Shown: in pieces, positions 12,361 through 23,175 of the stretch | Numbering within the stretch: the first letter of the stretch is position 1 | How the letters are laid out: each line of letters opens with the position of its first letter | Assembly: GCA_902806595.1 (NCBI GenBank) | Contig: CADCXC010000001.1 | Coordinates: 310,001-374,000, forward strand | DNA length: 64,000 bases | DNA from: Pyrenopolyporus hunteri | Lineage: Eukaryota; Ascomycota; Sordariomycetes; Xylariales; Hypoxylaceae | Direction of reading: 5' to 3' | Position numbers and translations under genes: made by a program | The notes under the pieces: model-generated | Databases searched by the model: none | What the model saw: only the letters and a program-made list of their open reading frames with translations | What the model was told of the DNA's origin: nothing

Positions 12361-14952
12361 TCATTCTACGCAGCCATGTGGACACGCAGACTCGGATGGG
12401 TCCGCCGCCGGGCGAAGCTCTATGATCGACCGGCTCAAGCATTGCTCCTTTTGAGGATCGGTGTGGCTTATTGCCGGCTTTGGAACAGCGTTTTCTGTTC
12501 CTCCCTCGTCTGCATCTGCTGCATCCCCAAGCACCATTGATTGACTCTCGCTGGCTCTGACTGCGGGGTTCTCTTCGTCGCGTGGTTCGAGGGCGTCCGC
12601 CTGTCGGTCCGGAACCTGAGCATAATAAAAGCTTCTCCGTAGCTGATACTTGATAAGTTTCTTGAAGGGCATTTTGTAGAAGTTCGGGTACTGAAACCTC
12701 AGCTTCCTTTGAATATCGCAATTGAGCGGCGCAAACAGAATAGCCCTGACGTTGTTCTCGACTTCGGCGAGCTCCCGCTCCAGCTGTCTTATAACCGGAC
12801 CATAGCCCTCGTATTTGAGGGCGATAGACTGGGCGAATTTGGACGTGTAGAAAGTCGTCAGCGTCCTTATAGCTATGTTCTCCGGATAGCCCGAATTCTC
12901 GAAACGCCTCAAGAGCACAGGGTCGGGCAGACGTCGAAGTAGTTGCATCCTAATATCTTCCTGCGTCATTGGCCCTCGATAAACCTGAATATTTTGGAGA
13001 GCGTTGAGCAGAGAGTCGTGGCGGTCCAAGTGATGCCACCAGACCAGAGGCTCCTTAGGATTAAGAAGCGTAGATGGGTCAAGGTTGTAGCCCGTCTTGA
13101 TCTTCAGGATGGCTACCTTTACCAAGGCGGTCGTGGTCTTTATTCTTAGCTCTAGATCGCTGTACCTTCTATAAATGGACATGATCTCAGCTAATCTGCT
13201 CAAGTTGACGAATGAATTATCAATCTTTTGCCTACTTTGCCTTGCTGAGTCTAGGGTAGCGATGGCATCGTCAAGTCTACTAACGAATGGGCCGCTTGAA
13301 CTAAGGTCTTTGATGACGGCCGCGAATAAGTCCGCCATCTCCCGCATCTCTAATTCGATCTGGGCCCTGACGAGGAGGGTCTTGACTTTCTGTAGCATCC
13401 GGCGGTAGATATCGGTGATGGGTGCGAAATCAAGCGGGAATCGACAGATGTCCAATAAATGGGACAGACTCGTCACCAATTTGCGGGACGCTATTGCTGA
13501 TTCTTGATGAACAATCCTATCGATCATGATCGCGGCGTTCTGTATATTTTTAGCGAAACCGACTATCAACCGTCGGGCTGCGCTGTGATCGACTGCCGAT
13601 AAGCACGCCGTGAATAGATCCTGGAGCGTCTGCACGGCAACCGAACTTCCGGTACGCAGGCAGGCCACAAAGGCCATACTAGCGTGGCCGAGCTCTCCAT
13701 AATGTAGCCGGCCTTTGATGATACTGTTAAATACATCGTCCGTCCGTTGCGCCCGCTCCACGTAAGCATACTTGCGCGAGGCACAATTCTCTATGGCCCA
13801 CGCCAACCAGTCTCGCGAATAGATGGCGTCCTTGCTAATGATTCGAAAATGCAGGCCGTCGCCATTGACGCCCCGCATCCGCCGGATAATGCCTCGCAGA
13901 CCTTCTATTTGGTTCGCTCCACGATAGTGGTTGAGCAGGCATACGGCCGTCTGCTGCGTAGCAGGCCAGGTAGTCTTATTGATGTAGGAGTCGACAACGA
14001 CCTGGGCGAGATCGGGACGTTGAATCCGGTTGAAGCCAGCAATGAGGATGTTGTACGCATGGATACTTGGAGGCACAGTGGATATCAAGAGGTTGTAGCA
14101 TATTTTGGCCACAGCCTCTTTAGCATTAGTAGCCTGATTGAATATGCGTCGCAAAGATTCTCCAAGGAGGGACCGCGTCTTTGCCGTATATTCAGGGTCC
14201 TCGGAAGGGTGGAGGTAGCCTGGGTAATGCGGTGCCCGCAATATATCCTTCAGCTCTTTGGTGATATCGTCGTCGACCTCGTCGCATTTCTCCCTCGTGC
14301 TCGTGCTCGTGCTCGCGCTATTTTCACCTGGTGCGTCTTCGTCGAGCAGACTTCGCCGGATGAGCTGATTTACTAGGTCTACGATCGTCAACGTTGTCTT
14401 GCGGAGTTGTTCGCTGTTCTTTGGCTCTCTCAGCGTGCACTCTGGGTCCCGTTCTTCCGCGGCGATGGCAGCCTCCACGTGCGCCCATTCTATTTGGATT
14501 TGCAACCACGACGGGCGCGGCACCGGCCGACGGGTGATTTCACATATGGTTCCCAATTCCTGTAGTAAGGCGTGGGCAGCACTCGGCTGGGTTGCTCCCC
14601 ACTCACAACCGCCATCTTCCCGCCCTGGATTTGCGGTGCCAGGATCGGAACTAAAGCTCCCTTCGGCCTTCTGGTTAGGCGACTCGCGGACGCCGGAGCT
14701 GCCCAACGAGGCCCTCGCTTTCGCCAACCTCTCATCGAGGTCTTTTTTCCGAGCCTCTTTCCTCTGCGCGTCGATTATAGTGGCGGTGCCGAGTATTGTG
14801 GTGTAACAGGCAGTGAAGACATCGGCAGCCGATACTTTCCGCCTTGAGGTTGTATTCGTGGAGCGCCGTATGACCGAACGACCGGAATGGAGGCAGAGTC
14901 GACATGGGCACGAAGACTGCGCTTGCGCAGCCCGCCAGAACAGCGAATGCAT
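12361..14952 (-). CDS. PPR-like mitochondrial protein
   Basis: A single exon of 863 aa. The N-terminus is Arg/Ser-rich and lacks acidic residues, as expected of a mitochondrial presequence. A helical-repeat segment with the pentatricopeptide pattern is clearest around 296-324 (SIHAYNILIAGFNRIQ followed by helix B). Further helical pairs run through about 600. The tail after about 790 is polar and low-complexity. PPR proteins bind organellar RNA and act in stability, translation or splicing, so a role in mitochondrial RNA expression is inferred; the target is unknown. Residues about 80-240 look disordered and include a Ser/Thr run. It faces the CZIB gene across a 520-bp divergent promoter. The assignment to the PPR superfamily is fair; a named orthologue is not claimed. 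Confidence 0.75.
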   Translation of the reverse strand: MHSLFWRAAQAQSSCPCRLCLHSGRSVIRRSTNTTSRRKVSAADVFTACYTTILGTATIIDAQRKEARKKDLDERLAKARASLGSSGVRESPNQKAEGSFSSDPGTANPGREDGGCEWGATQPSAAHALLQELGTICEITRRPVPRPSWLQIQIEWAHVEAAIAAEERDPECTLREPKNSEQLRKTTLTIVDLVNQLIRRSLLDEDAPGENSASTSTSTREKCDEVDDDITKELKDILRAPHYPGYLHPSEDPEYTAKTRSLLGESLRRIFNQATNAKEAVAKICYNLLISTVPPSIHAYNILIAGFNRIQRPDLAQVVVDSYINKTTWPATQQTAVCLLNHYRGANQIEGLRGIIRRMRGVNGDGLHFRIISKDAIYSRDWLAWAIENCASRKYAYVERAQRTDDVFNSIIKGRLHYGELGHASMAFVACLRTGSSVAVQTLQDLFTACLSAVDHSAARRLIVGFAKNIQNAAIMIDRIVHQESAIASRKLVTSLSHLLDICRFPLDFAPITDIYRRMLQKVKTLLVRAQIELEMREMADLFAAVIKDLSSSGPFVSRLDDAIATLDSARQSRQKIDNSFVNLSRLAEIMSIYRRYSDLELRIKTTTALVKVAILKIKTGYNLDPSTLLNPKEPLVWWHHLDRHDSLLNALQNIQVYRGPMTQEDIRMQLLRRLPDPVLLRRFENSGYPENIAIRTLTTFYTSKFAQSIALKYEGYGPVIRQLERELAEVENNVRAILFAPLNCDIQRKLRFQYPNFYKMPFKKLIKYQLRRSFYYAQVPDRQADALEPRDEENPAVRASESQSMVLGDAADADEGGTENAVPKPAISHTDPQKEQCLSRSIIELRPAADPSESACPHGCVE

Positions 14953-15472
14953 ACCTAAGGCATATCGGCCGCGTCAGCGTGAGCCCAATTGGTGACAGTA
15001 GCAGTTTCTCTGGTACTGTCAGCGTCCGGGAGCTCGTCAATCGATTTTTATTTGAACGTTGAGATCGTTCGATAAGTTGTGAACGAAGCCGAAAAGCGAA
15101 TAATCCAAACATTCATTCGACGCTAGAAGGTGGGTGGGTAGGTACATCGGTAGGTACATCGGTAGGTACACAAGTAGGTACACCGGTAGGTACATCAGTA
15201 CCCGTACTTACAGCTTATATGGATGTTAGCTCAGGCGTCATGGCCTATCGAGTTTATCGAGTTTTAGATGTGTACCGCCCTAAATGTGATAACCAAACTC
15301 CATACGTGCATATCGTATCGCTATCGGAAGGTTAAAAGCTCAACTAATACATCCCACCCCCACACGAATGCGTTTCTGAAGCGATATTGAATCATTGAGG
15401 CTCGGTCTCTCAGGTCAACTCCCGTTTGAAATATGCGCAACCCGTAGAAGCAAAGAGGAAAATAAGCCCAGG
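14953..15472. promoter_or_regulatory. divergent promoter between PPR-like and CZIB genes
   Basis: 520 bp separate two start codons on opposite strands, so both promoters must lie here or overlap the flanking exons. The interval contains a five-copy 12-bp tandem repeat (annotated separately) and AT-rich DNA. No specific factor site is claimed. Confidence 0.6.
15137..15196 (+). repeat. 12-bp tandem repeat, five units
   Basis: Consensus GGTAGGTACATC. Units start at 15137, 15149, 15161, 15173 and 15185. Units 1, 2 and 5 are identical; units 3 and 4 differ at one to three bases. It lies inside the divergent promoter and is a longer-period member of the TAGG/TACC repeat family seen across the window. 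Confidence 0.9.
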
Positions 15473-16236
15473 ATGTACGCGCTCACATTAACTGCGGAAT
15501 TGAACGGGTGGGTAAGACGCTGTTGACGTATGTCTGCTTTCCACTTGGCTGATTTCGTGGACTTTGTAGGGTCACCAACCTCCGACCTAAAGACACAGCT
15601 GAAACCCCGTTCTGGTATACTTTCACGGTCCAGTGTACTTCATGCCGCGAGACACACGGGAACCCGGTTGCGGTTAGCAGATTCGTAAGACCCGCTGCCT
15701 ACATTCCGCAACGCACTGGTTGTATATACTAAGAGCCGTACGGTGCTAACTCAGCTCCCAGGAGACAAACGAGCTGAGTGGCAGTAGAGGAGAGGCGAAC
15801 TTTGTGTGGAAGTGCAAGAACTGCAAGGTTGGTTTGCGCACTCATATTACTACTTCTAGAGTGTCTCGTGAGCCTGTCTATTTCTAATACTTGGAAAACA
15901 TAGCGGGAGTCTTCCTGTTCGATCAAGACAGCTCCCAAGCCATACGCGCAAAGCGAGCCGCCGAAGCCACAGTCGATCATCGAGTTCGACTGCCGAGGCT
16001 TGGAGTTTACATCCTTTACTCCGGAGGTAAGTGAGACTTATATACGCTAAGTACGCCGTAGCAACTTGATCCTTAAGCTAAACTTCGAATAGGGGGAGTG
16101 GCTAGCAGATGGTATAGAGTCGAATACTAAATTTGAGGGGATCGATCTACAGGAAGGTGAATGGTATGAGTATGATGAGAAGGCCAATGACGAAGTTAGC
16201 ATCAAGGATTTGAAGTGGGAGATAAAGAGGGCGTGA
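15473..16236 (+). CDS. CZIB: CXXC zinc-binding protein, CZIB/DUF866 (UPF0587)
   Basis: Five exons rebuilt from splice signals: 15473..15507, 15570..15684, 15762..15827, 15904..16026, 16093..16236; 160 aa. The family is a small conserved eukaryotic zinc protein (human C1orf123) of poorly defined role. Seen: two CxxC pairs, Cys34/Cys37 (CTSC) and Cys68/Cys71 (CKNC), followed by the family signatures ELSGSRGEANFVWKCKNCK, EFDCRGLE and INLQE-like IDLQEGEWYEYDEKA. Length equals the family norm. Introns are 62, 77, 76 and 66 nt with CTAAC/CTAAT-type branches. Junction phases agree at every step and the exons sum to 483 nt. The short exons (largest 144 nt) make the gene invisible as a single long ORF. 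Divergent from the PPR-like gene and about 450 bp upstream of SmF on the same strand. Confidence 0.95.
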
Positions 16237-16690
16237 AGCGCTGTTGTTTTAGTTATCGCATAGTAGGCCAACTCTCAGAAATAGGGAACTATGAATTCAA
16301 GCGCAATAGTACCTAATAATCTCAACGTGACCTATATCATCATAAAATGCTGGTCGTCGATACCTACCTATCCATTGTCCCTCCATTTGGTATAAACGTT
16401 ACGTACAGTACAACTGACAATGAAAAGTCCAAGTACCTATCAATCACCCCGCTATTCTGGCGAAATGTTTCTTTCAGGGTGTTGAGAGGGGCAGAATTAC
16501 GGTATATCGCACCCCGATACTTACATATATGCTGCTTGATGCAAACCTCCGTTGGCCAATCAAACCTACGGATTTAAAGCGTTAAGCCTAAGCTCAAAAA
16601 CTCAAGGCGCAGCCTCAAAGCTCAGGGAAGCTCGACGCGACAAAAACACATACAGCAGTCAATCCATCACCATACCTCACAATTCCCGCC
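16237..16690. other. CZIB 3' flank and SmF promoter
   Basis: 454 bp of intergenic DNA. Nothing beyond short chance open frames. The last 60 bases before the SmF start are rich in short A and CA runs. Confidence 0.6.
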
Positions 16691-17232
16691 ATGAGTGTAA
16701 GTTAACCATCCTATACATTTCGGGCATCTAGCTCATCCGCCTATAATTATATACGGTAACTAACTCCATACTCTACAGTTCGTCCCGATCAACCCGCGGC
16801 CCATGCTGCAAGAGCTGTACGTATTCCTCGCCGAACCCGCCCTTTCTACGCGAACAACTTCCACAGACAAAGCGGCCCTGAGGCTAACCACAAGAGAACA
16901 GCGTCAACAAGGACATCGTCGTACGGCTGAAGTGGGGCGAGACGGAGTACCGCGGCCGACTCGTCAGCTCCGACAGCTACATGAACATCCAACTGACCAA
17001 CGCCCAAGAATTCATCGACCAGAAGTTCACCAGCGACCTGGGACAGATCCTGATCCGGTTCGTTCCATCTCTGCCTGCCCCTGCCTCTTCAAATCTCCTA
17101 GACTACGGCGCGGATTGATAGTCACTTGCTAGGTAGACAACTAACATGGAAGCAAAAATCCACAGATGTAACAATGTATTATGGATCAAGGCCGCCGACC
17201 AAGGCGGTAGCGACGTCAATATGGGTGGATAG
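16691..17232 (+). CDS. smf1: small nuclear ribonucleoprotein SmF
   Basis: Four exons: 16691..16696, 16779..16816, 16902..17057, 17166..17232; 88 aa. SmF is one of the seven Sm proteins forming the heteroheptameric ring on U1, U2, U4 and U5 snRNAs. Seen: the SmF-type start (NPRPMLQEL), Sm1 motif around VRLKWGETEYRGRLVSSDSYMN, and Sm2 motif ILIRCNNVLWI spanning the third splice junction. The length matches the 86-aa family norm. Exon 1 encodes only Met-Ser (6 nt) before a GTAAGT donor. Introns are 82, 85 and 108 nt, and phases are consistent through the stop. Convergent with PRMT5, whose coding end lies 428 bp away. Confidence 0.95.
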
Positions 17233-17660
17233 ATTTGAGGTTAAAGCCAGATTGAACAACGGCAGCAGATATATACCCCGGGAGATGGAACATGACACAT
17301 GGAAAAGAAACAGGCCATAACGCGGCAGACAGACTTACGGCGACGGGCAGATATTGATAATACGACGGCGAATTCGATGACCGCCTGATTAAGAGTGGAA
17401 TTAGAATGGGAGGGCCACATTGATCTAGTATCTTGATCTGGTCACGGCCGTCGTTTTTATTCGTTGTGAAGGAGCATGGCCCCGATAGCCTAGGTACTCA
17501 ATGATCTAGAGTAGAGCTACGCAAGGAAAGGGACGTAGCAATAAAAGTAACAATGCAAATGCTGTTCTCCGATTCTGTTTCCGCTTGCCCCCTTTTGGTG
17601 GTGTCGTATCCTACGACCTCGTCGCTAATGCCACGTCACGACCGTTTTCTAATCATTATA
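17233..17660. other. convergent 3' intergenic, SmF / PRMT5
   Basis: 428 bp between two converging genes. It must hold both 3' UTRs. No gene or repeat was recognised. Confidence 0.6.
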
Positions 17661-20352
17661 TCAGAGCAGGCAAGCCACCTTTCGGCTGCTGCATAGGTCC
17701 GACCCTCCCACCTTGACTCTTTGTGACGGCCCAACCCACATGAACGCCTCGACCATCCACTCGTACCAAACCCTCGCGTCGTCCGTCTGCCGCCACATGC
17801 TGACTTCCAGCTCTGTGTCCGGCGGGAAATAAAGAGGTTGCTATCAATATGCGTTAGCTTAGATCTATCACATAACGCGGAGATAAATAGCCGCTATCCA
17901 AGGGGCGCGTATTATAGGGACCAATGAACAACCTAAAACCTACCTTAAGCGGGAAGAAGATGGGAAACCAAGAGATCATATCCTTGCTCTTCCGGTCAAT
18001 CATATCAGGGAGCGTGCTCAACTCGATCTTACCCTGCCTCTCTTCTCCCTCTTCCTGCTCCTCGACCCCCTCACCGGCAGACGCACTAGGCGCATACAGC
18101 ACCGCCTCGAAGTACCCGGCGAGCCCGTGCACCACGCCGCGAGTGCGGCACACGAACGTGAGGTGACAGTGTCTCGCATTATGATCGTTAGCGCCGACGG
18201 CACCCGCCATGCTACCGCCGCCGCCGCCTGCGACGCCGCCCGCGCGCCGCGCCTCGAGCGCGTCCATGGTCGCCTTGGGCAGCGGGTGCGCGAACTCCCA
18301 CGCCTGCTGGAACCGCGGGCGATCCGGAACCCCGCGCTCCGCCACGAAGTCGATTGCGAACAGCCGCACGACCCAAGGCGTGTCGAAGGCGTCGCCACCC
18401 CCGCCGCCTCCTCCGCCCGAGGCGGAAGACGACAAGGAGCAGCAGGTCGCCGCGCGCTGCCGGATATCCGCGTGGATGCGGGGCGTGGATATGGGACTCA
18501 CGTGTGCTGTGTACGACGCTGGGATTGACATGCCGTGGTCGGGAGCTAGCACGTGTTGGATGCCGTCGAGGCATTCGGGGCTGAGCTCGTTGTCTCCGAA
18601 GGAGCCGAGGAGCTCAGAAACGAGGATGTCGACTTTGCCGTAAACCGGGTTGGAGGATGGGTCTCCGGAGAGTAGAGGGCCTTTCCACGCGCGCATGTCG
18701 GTCTTGATGACGGTGACGCGCCCGCCCCATTCGCGCTGGTTCTGTCGTAGCAGGTACACGTAGGCGTTAGGGTTCTTCTCGACGGCCCAGACGCGCACGG
18801 GAACACCGGTAGACTCGCTAGCCCGGAGGGCGCGGGTCACCAGGGGACCGCGACCGGAGCCGGCGACCGCAATGACAACCTCGCCGCCGGGCGCCGACGT
18901 GGGTTTACCCTGCGCGGCCCAGTCGCGGAGCGCTGCCGCGATCGCCATCTCGTACTGGAAGTACTTGACGGGATCGCCCTCAAATACCTCGTAGGTGACG
19001 GACTCGAGGTTATCCGCGAGCGGCTGCAGCGGAGACTGCAGCCAATCCTGAAAGTTGGTCAGCGTGTTCTGCTCCAGGTCGCTGAACGGCTCCTGCTGCT
19101 TCTCGAGATGCCGAAGATACGCGGCATATCTGTTCGGTTCCTGAGGTTTGTTATGGTTTCCGTTACTGCTGGCGATCTGTTGCGCTGCCTCAGCCAGAGT
19201 CGGGAAGTCCGTGGCTGTTATCCCCTTAGTCTCAGGGTCGGCTTTGACCTCCGGGCCCACGTCGCACAGGAGGAAGTATGGCGCATTTTTTAGTCGCATG
19301 TAACTGAAGATCATCTCCTGGTGGAAGCGACCGAGGGAAGGGTGGCCGGCATTGTTTGTTTGAAATGTATGAGGGCTAAGTGTTAAGTACTGTAGAGGCT
19401 CAGAGAACCATCTTGTCTGAAGCTGCTTCTCCGGAAGGACCCGTGGAATTTTAAGAGCTTGATACACGGCAGGTTAGCATCAAGATGTCTACAGCTATAC
19501 CTCCTCCACGACGATCCTGGATCCTACGACCCAAAACGGTGGTTATGATAGAGGAGGGGTACATACCGATAAAGAGTCTAGAATCATACTCGCAAACGGA
19601 GCGGATAACATGCCACGAATCCCATGCACTGAAGAGATCGATCTCCCGCTTTTCAGCAGGCCTTTCACTTGTGTTGTTGGAGGGGGCAGAAAGAAGTGGT
19701 ACCCTCTCTTCTAAACCGGGCTCACGATACATAGGAATATGAATGATGATGCTGACCCTCGTAGCGACGGAAAAAGCTTCGTAGATGGCTCGCGCATATT
19801 GCGCAATGCCTTGGCCATTACCTGTGTCGACCGAGTCTTGCCTGGGTCCAGGAATTATGATGCTCCGTACACCGCAGAAATTGGCATAAGCAACCTCGAG
19901 GTTGAGAACCTGCCTCGAAATGCTAGATACAACATGGTTGGGGGAACACAAGTCGATCCAAGGGCTCGAGTAGGCGACGAGTCCACTCGTATACGTCCCT
20001 GGAAAGAGGGTTGTGTCTTCGGTAGTCAAAGGCGGAACCACGGGATCGGGAACGGAGCCAGGCCGCTCGTTCTTCTTGACATCCAACAGACTAGTTTTCA
20101 CGAGATTTTCAACACGCTCATGAAAATGTTGGTTGGTGATTGGGGTTGTGACAAAACTAAACTGCAAATATGATATATAAGTTTCCTGGGATGTAACCTA
20201 GATGGCAGGCAACTTACACCCGCATTCAGGACTTGGCCATACTGTAAATCGGACAGCGTTTCCGATCTCGTAGAGTCATGTTGGCCGATATAAAAGGGTG
20301 GGCGAGCGTCATTGTAGTCCTCAGACTCTTGGTCCATATATGTTTGCGACAT
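17661..20352 (-). CDS. PRMT5: protein arginine N-methyltransferase 5 (Skb1/Hsl7 type)
   Basis: Four exons, complement(17661..17840, 17944..19457, 19567..20161, 20218..20352), 807 aa. It is a type II enzyme making symmetric dimethylarginine on Sm proteins and histones, using S-adenosylmethionine. Seen: an N-terminal TIM-barrel-like region (residues about 30-330), SAM motif VAGSGRGPL from 441, the double-E loop ELLGSFGDNELSPECLDG at 525-542 with both catalytic glutamates, and the conserved C-terminus (SWFPIFFPLK at the exon 3/4 junction, then a beta-barrel ending near the stop). Introns are 103, 109 and 56 nt. Within the barrel are lineage-specific inserts: a glycine run at about 591-598, a Gly/Ala stretch at about 650-659 and an acidic Glu/Gly loop near 705-718. 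Its known substrates include Sm proteins such as SmD1, SmD3 and SmB; SmF lies next door, but that adjacency is not evidence of a functional link. Confidence 0.95.
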
Positions 20353-21353
20353 TGCGAAGTTCCTTTCTGGCGTCTGGATGTTGTCGCTGTGATGAACGCC
20401 CCCGGTCGATATGTATTTGTATCTGGCAGGTGAATACTTTCCTAAGAGTACCACCTATAGTTATGTTCAAAAGTGAGAGGGGTGATAATGTGTGAACAGT
20501 GAGGCGAGACGTCAGGAACCCATCTTTGCACGAGAAAGAATGCTCGGGGAGTGCTTGAGGGAGCCTAGACTAGATGCCGCCGCATCTTTTTTATATGAAG
20601 GAAGGAAACATCCTAATATAATTCTATGATCCGGTGTGGTATGATTGATACATACTGGTACAAACTATTACGAAGGAAAAAAAGTGACAATGCTTGAAAG
20701 ACGTCTAAAATGCTTTGATTGGCTGAACAGCAGCCCGCCCCGGCGTCTCGTAGGTGATGGTGCCTAGGCCCGGTTAGGTAGCCCGTTTTGTTTGTGTGCC
20801 ATATATGCGATATATATGCTGCGAAATGGCGGAACCGCTAAGAATTGTGTGGTTATAAGGTGAAATTCACCATGTTAAATAGTGGACTAAGTCAAATATC
20901 TAGAAAACTCGTCTAAACATTAGATTCTGCATGGCTACGAGATATTTGAACAATGAATTGGATTTAAGAAAGAGAGGAGATTTTAGATCGTGCGCATAAG
21001 AGAAATATTTACGTGTTGTACGACATGAAGTAGACAAGGGCGATTTGAGTTACCTGTACGTACCTACCTCAAGCCCTGCTTTACCAGTCACGTGACCTAG
21101 CCCTTTGAGTGTGAGTTTACCCCACTAACCTAGGTACCTACCTACCACCTATGTAGTATGTGCTTGTACATGTATAGGGCTAGGTACCTCCTGACACTTC
21201 AGGTACATGTACCTGGGTCATTACATGTAGCGCCCAGCAGTTCACCCCACCTTCTCTATCCCGATAGCTGCGACGGCTGTTATCGTATTACATCTCTCCA
21301 TTTCAATCAGACAGTTCGAGCTACGAAAGGGCTAGCTATCCAGTCTATACAAA
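20353..21353. other. divergent intergenic, PRMT5 / prefoldin-4
   Basis: One kilobase between two divergent starts. AT-rich around 20590-20700 and 20820-21010. TACCTAGGTACC-type motifs lie near 21126-21150 and 21180-21212. No gene is supported. Confidence 0.6.
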
Positions 21354-22042
21354 ATGAATCGTCGCATGGTTGGTCTATATAGCCCTTGAGATGCTCTATA
21401 TACCATGCTAACTTCCTTGCCCGTCATTAGCTTACCAAGGAGGACGAGGCGGCCGGGGACGAAGTCGAGGTCCGTCGCGAGGACCAGGACAAGATCAACA
21501 AGTTCAGTCGTCTACACCAACGAGAATTAAACCTGGAGGACGAACTCAAAGCGAAGAATGTACGAGGAATATATAAGCTATCTGGTTGGAAGCGATCTAC
21601 GCTTGCTGACTGAACATCTAATGGTACAGAAAGAGAAAGAAGAACTTGAAGATATCAGCACAGAACTCGAGCTTGCCGATGAAGACGACACGGTGCCGTA
21701 TGGTCCCCCTTTCCCCCGATCTATTACATATAGGTACAAGAAGCACGAATGCTTTGCCACAAGGGGTTGAATAGAGCAGCTTCTCCGCCGATCGGAATAG
21801 CTTAAGCGGAATCCCGGATCAGGTGTGGCTGACGAGCGACTCAACCTAGTTACAAGATCGGCGACGCATTCTTCCAATTGCCATTACCCCAAGCGCAAGA
21901 ACTATTAGCCTCGTCAACTTCCCAAGTAGAGGAAGAAGTGTCGGCCCTCGAAGACAAGATTAGTACGGTAAAGGACGAAATGACGCAGTTGAAAGTTGAG
22001 CTCTATGCACGGTTTGGGCGTAGCATCAACCTCGAAACATAG
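21354..22042 (+). CDS. GIM3: prefoldin subunit 4
   Basis: Four exons: 21354..21368, 21431..21559, 21630..21697, 21850..22042; 134 aa. A beta-class subunit of the hexameric prefoldin co-chaperone, which hands nascent actin and tubulin to the CCT chaperonin. Seen: an N-terminal coiled coil (REDQDKINKFSRLHQRE), a central beta-hairpin segment (TVPYKIGDAFFQLP, built across the third splice junction), and a C-terminal coiled coil ending in LKVELYARFG. This is the family layout at the usual length. The first exon is 15 nt (MNRRM). Introns are 62, 70 and 152 nt. All junction phases agree and the coding sum is 405 nt. Confidence 0.94.
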
Positions 22043-23175
22043 TACCGGCCGGCTATCGCATGAGAAAATTGATATTGGGACGATCGCATAGCGTCGCGGG
22101 ATGTTAATGAAGAAGCTATGTTGCCATGTGACCTAGGCAAGTCTTACGAGATTCGCGGAGCGTTGGCCGGGATTCTTCGAGTCAAGTTTCCATCGCAGAA
22201 TATAAGTGTATGCTAACTCCGTGCAAGTTAACCGCGAGGAGTTTGAAGCACCAGAATTCCCCGGCTACTATTTACCTGATTATAATCCACCCGAGATTTG
22301 TGGAAATATGTTATATCGTATATACTTGTTCCCAATTTATCGAATACCTACCTCCTATACATGTATCCCTAGGTACCTAGGTATTTAACAGCATTGAAAT
22401 ACGCCATCCATAAGATAATGGGGTCTAGGATGTCTCCGTTTAACCTCGTGAGTATTCCTCATGACTGTAGAGCAGCCAAAAACTTATCGGAGGAAACCTT
22501 AGTCTTGGGTATAATTCTTGAGAACTTCACCTAAGATATCCCGGTAGTCTATAGCCGACTTAGAGTAACCGAGTACGGCGAAACTTTTAGTCTTACCTAA
22601 CCCCTCCTGCTAGCTAAGAAGTATATACCGTAGTTCGTAGTTACCTAGGTATGTACCTAACTACCTGCCTACTCGTACGAGATTCCGGCTTCTTGCCTTC
22701 CCTGCCCATATTTTGGTGTTCCGATCAGGGGGGGCGGGGCCGAGAGGTAGCACTCGGGGCCGGCCGTATCATTAACCTTATTCGATGGGGACCTTCCGAT
22801 TCCCATGCCTAGTTTCAGAGATATTCCAAGAAAGCATGCAAGGGACCACAGTGACGTAGAGTGTCCGATGATGTCATAGCCAAGAATTAGAGGAACAAAG
22901 AAATTTCAAGTAAACAAGCCGGGTACGACTGCGGAAGTAAAGCGCATACATCTTATAGTTACCAAGATCATGTTGTGCGTGGAACTAAATAGGTTTGGCG
23001 ATATGAGACGACTATAGGAAAGAGTCCTATGATACCTCGGCTACCCTCACGAACATCTCGCCGTCCCTGACCCACCTCTAGAAAGCTCCCGATCCTATCA
23101 ACTTCACCTACCTAATCTATCCGATGTGACGAGTCCTAAAATTACAACATTACTACCTCAGATCACCTAGAACTA
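22043..23175. other. intergenic with a weak coding-like fragment
   Basis: Downstream of prefoldin-4, a plus-strand frame at about 22075-22212 reads coherently (it includes RDVNEEAMLPCDLGKSYEIR). It has no ATG in context, and I could not join it to a second exon at a usable intron size, so I treat it as a possible gene remnant. TACCTAGGTA motifs occur near 22370 and 22643. Nothing is supported from 22400 to 23175 apart from the promoter of the next gene. Confidence 0.4.
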
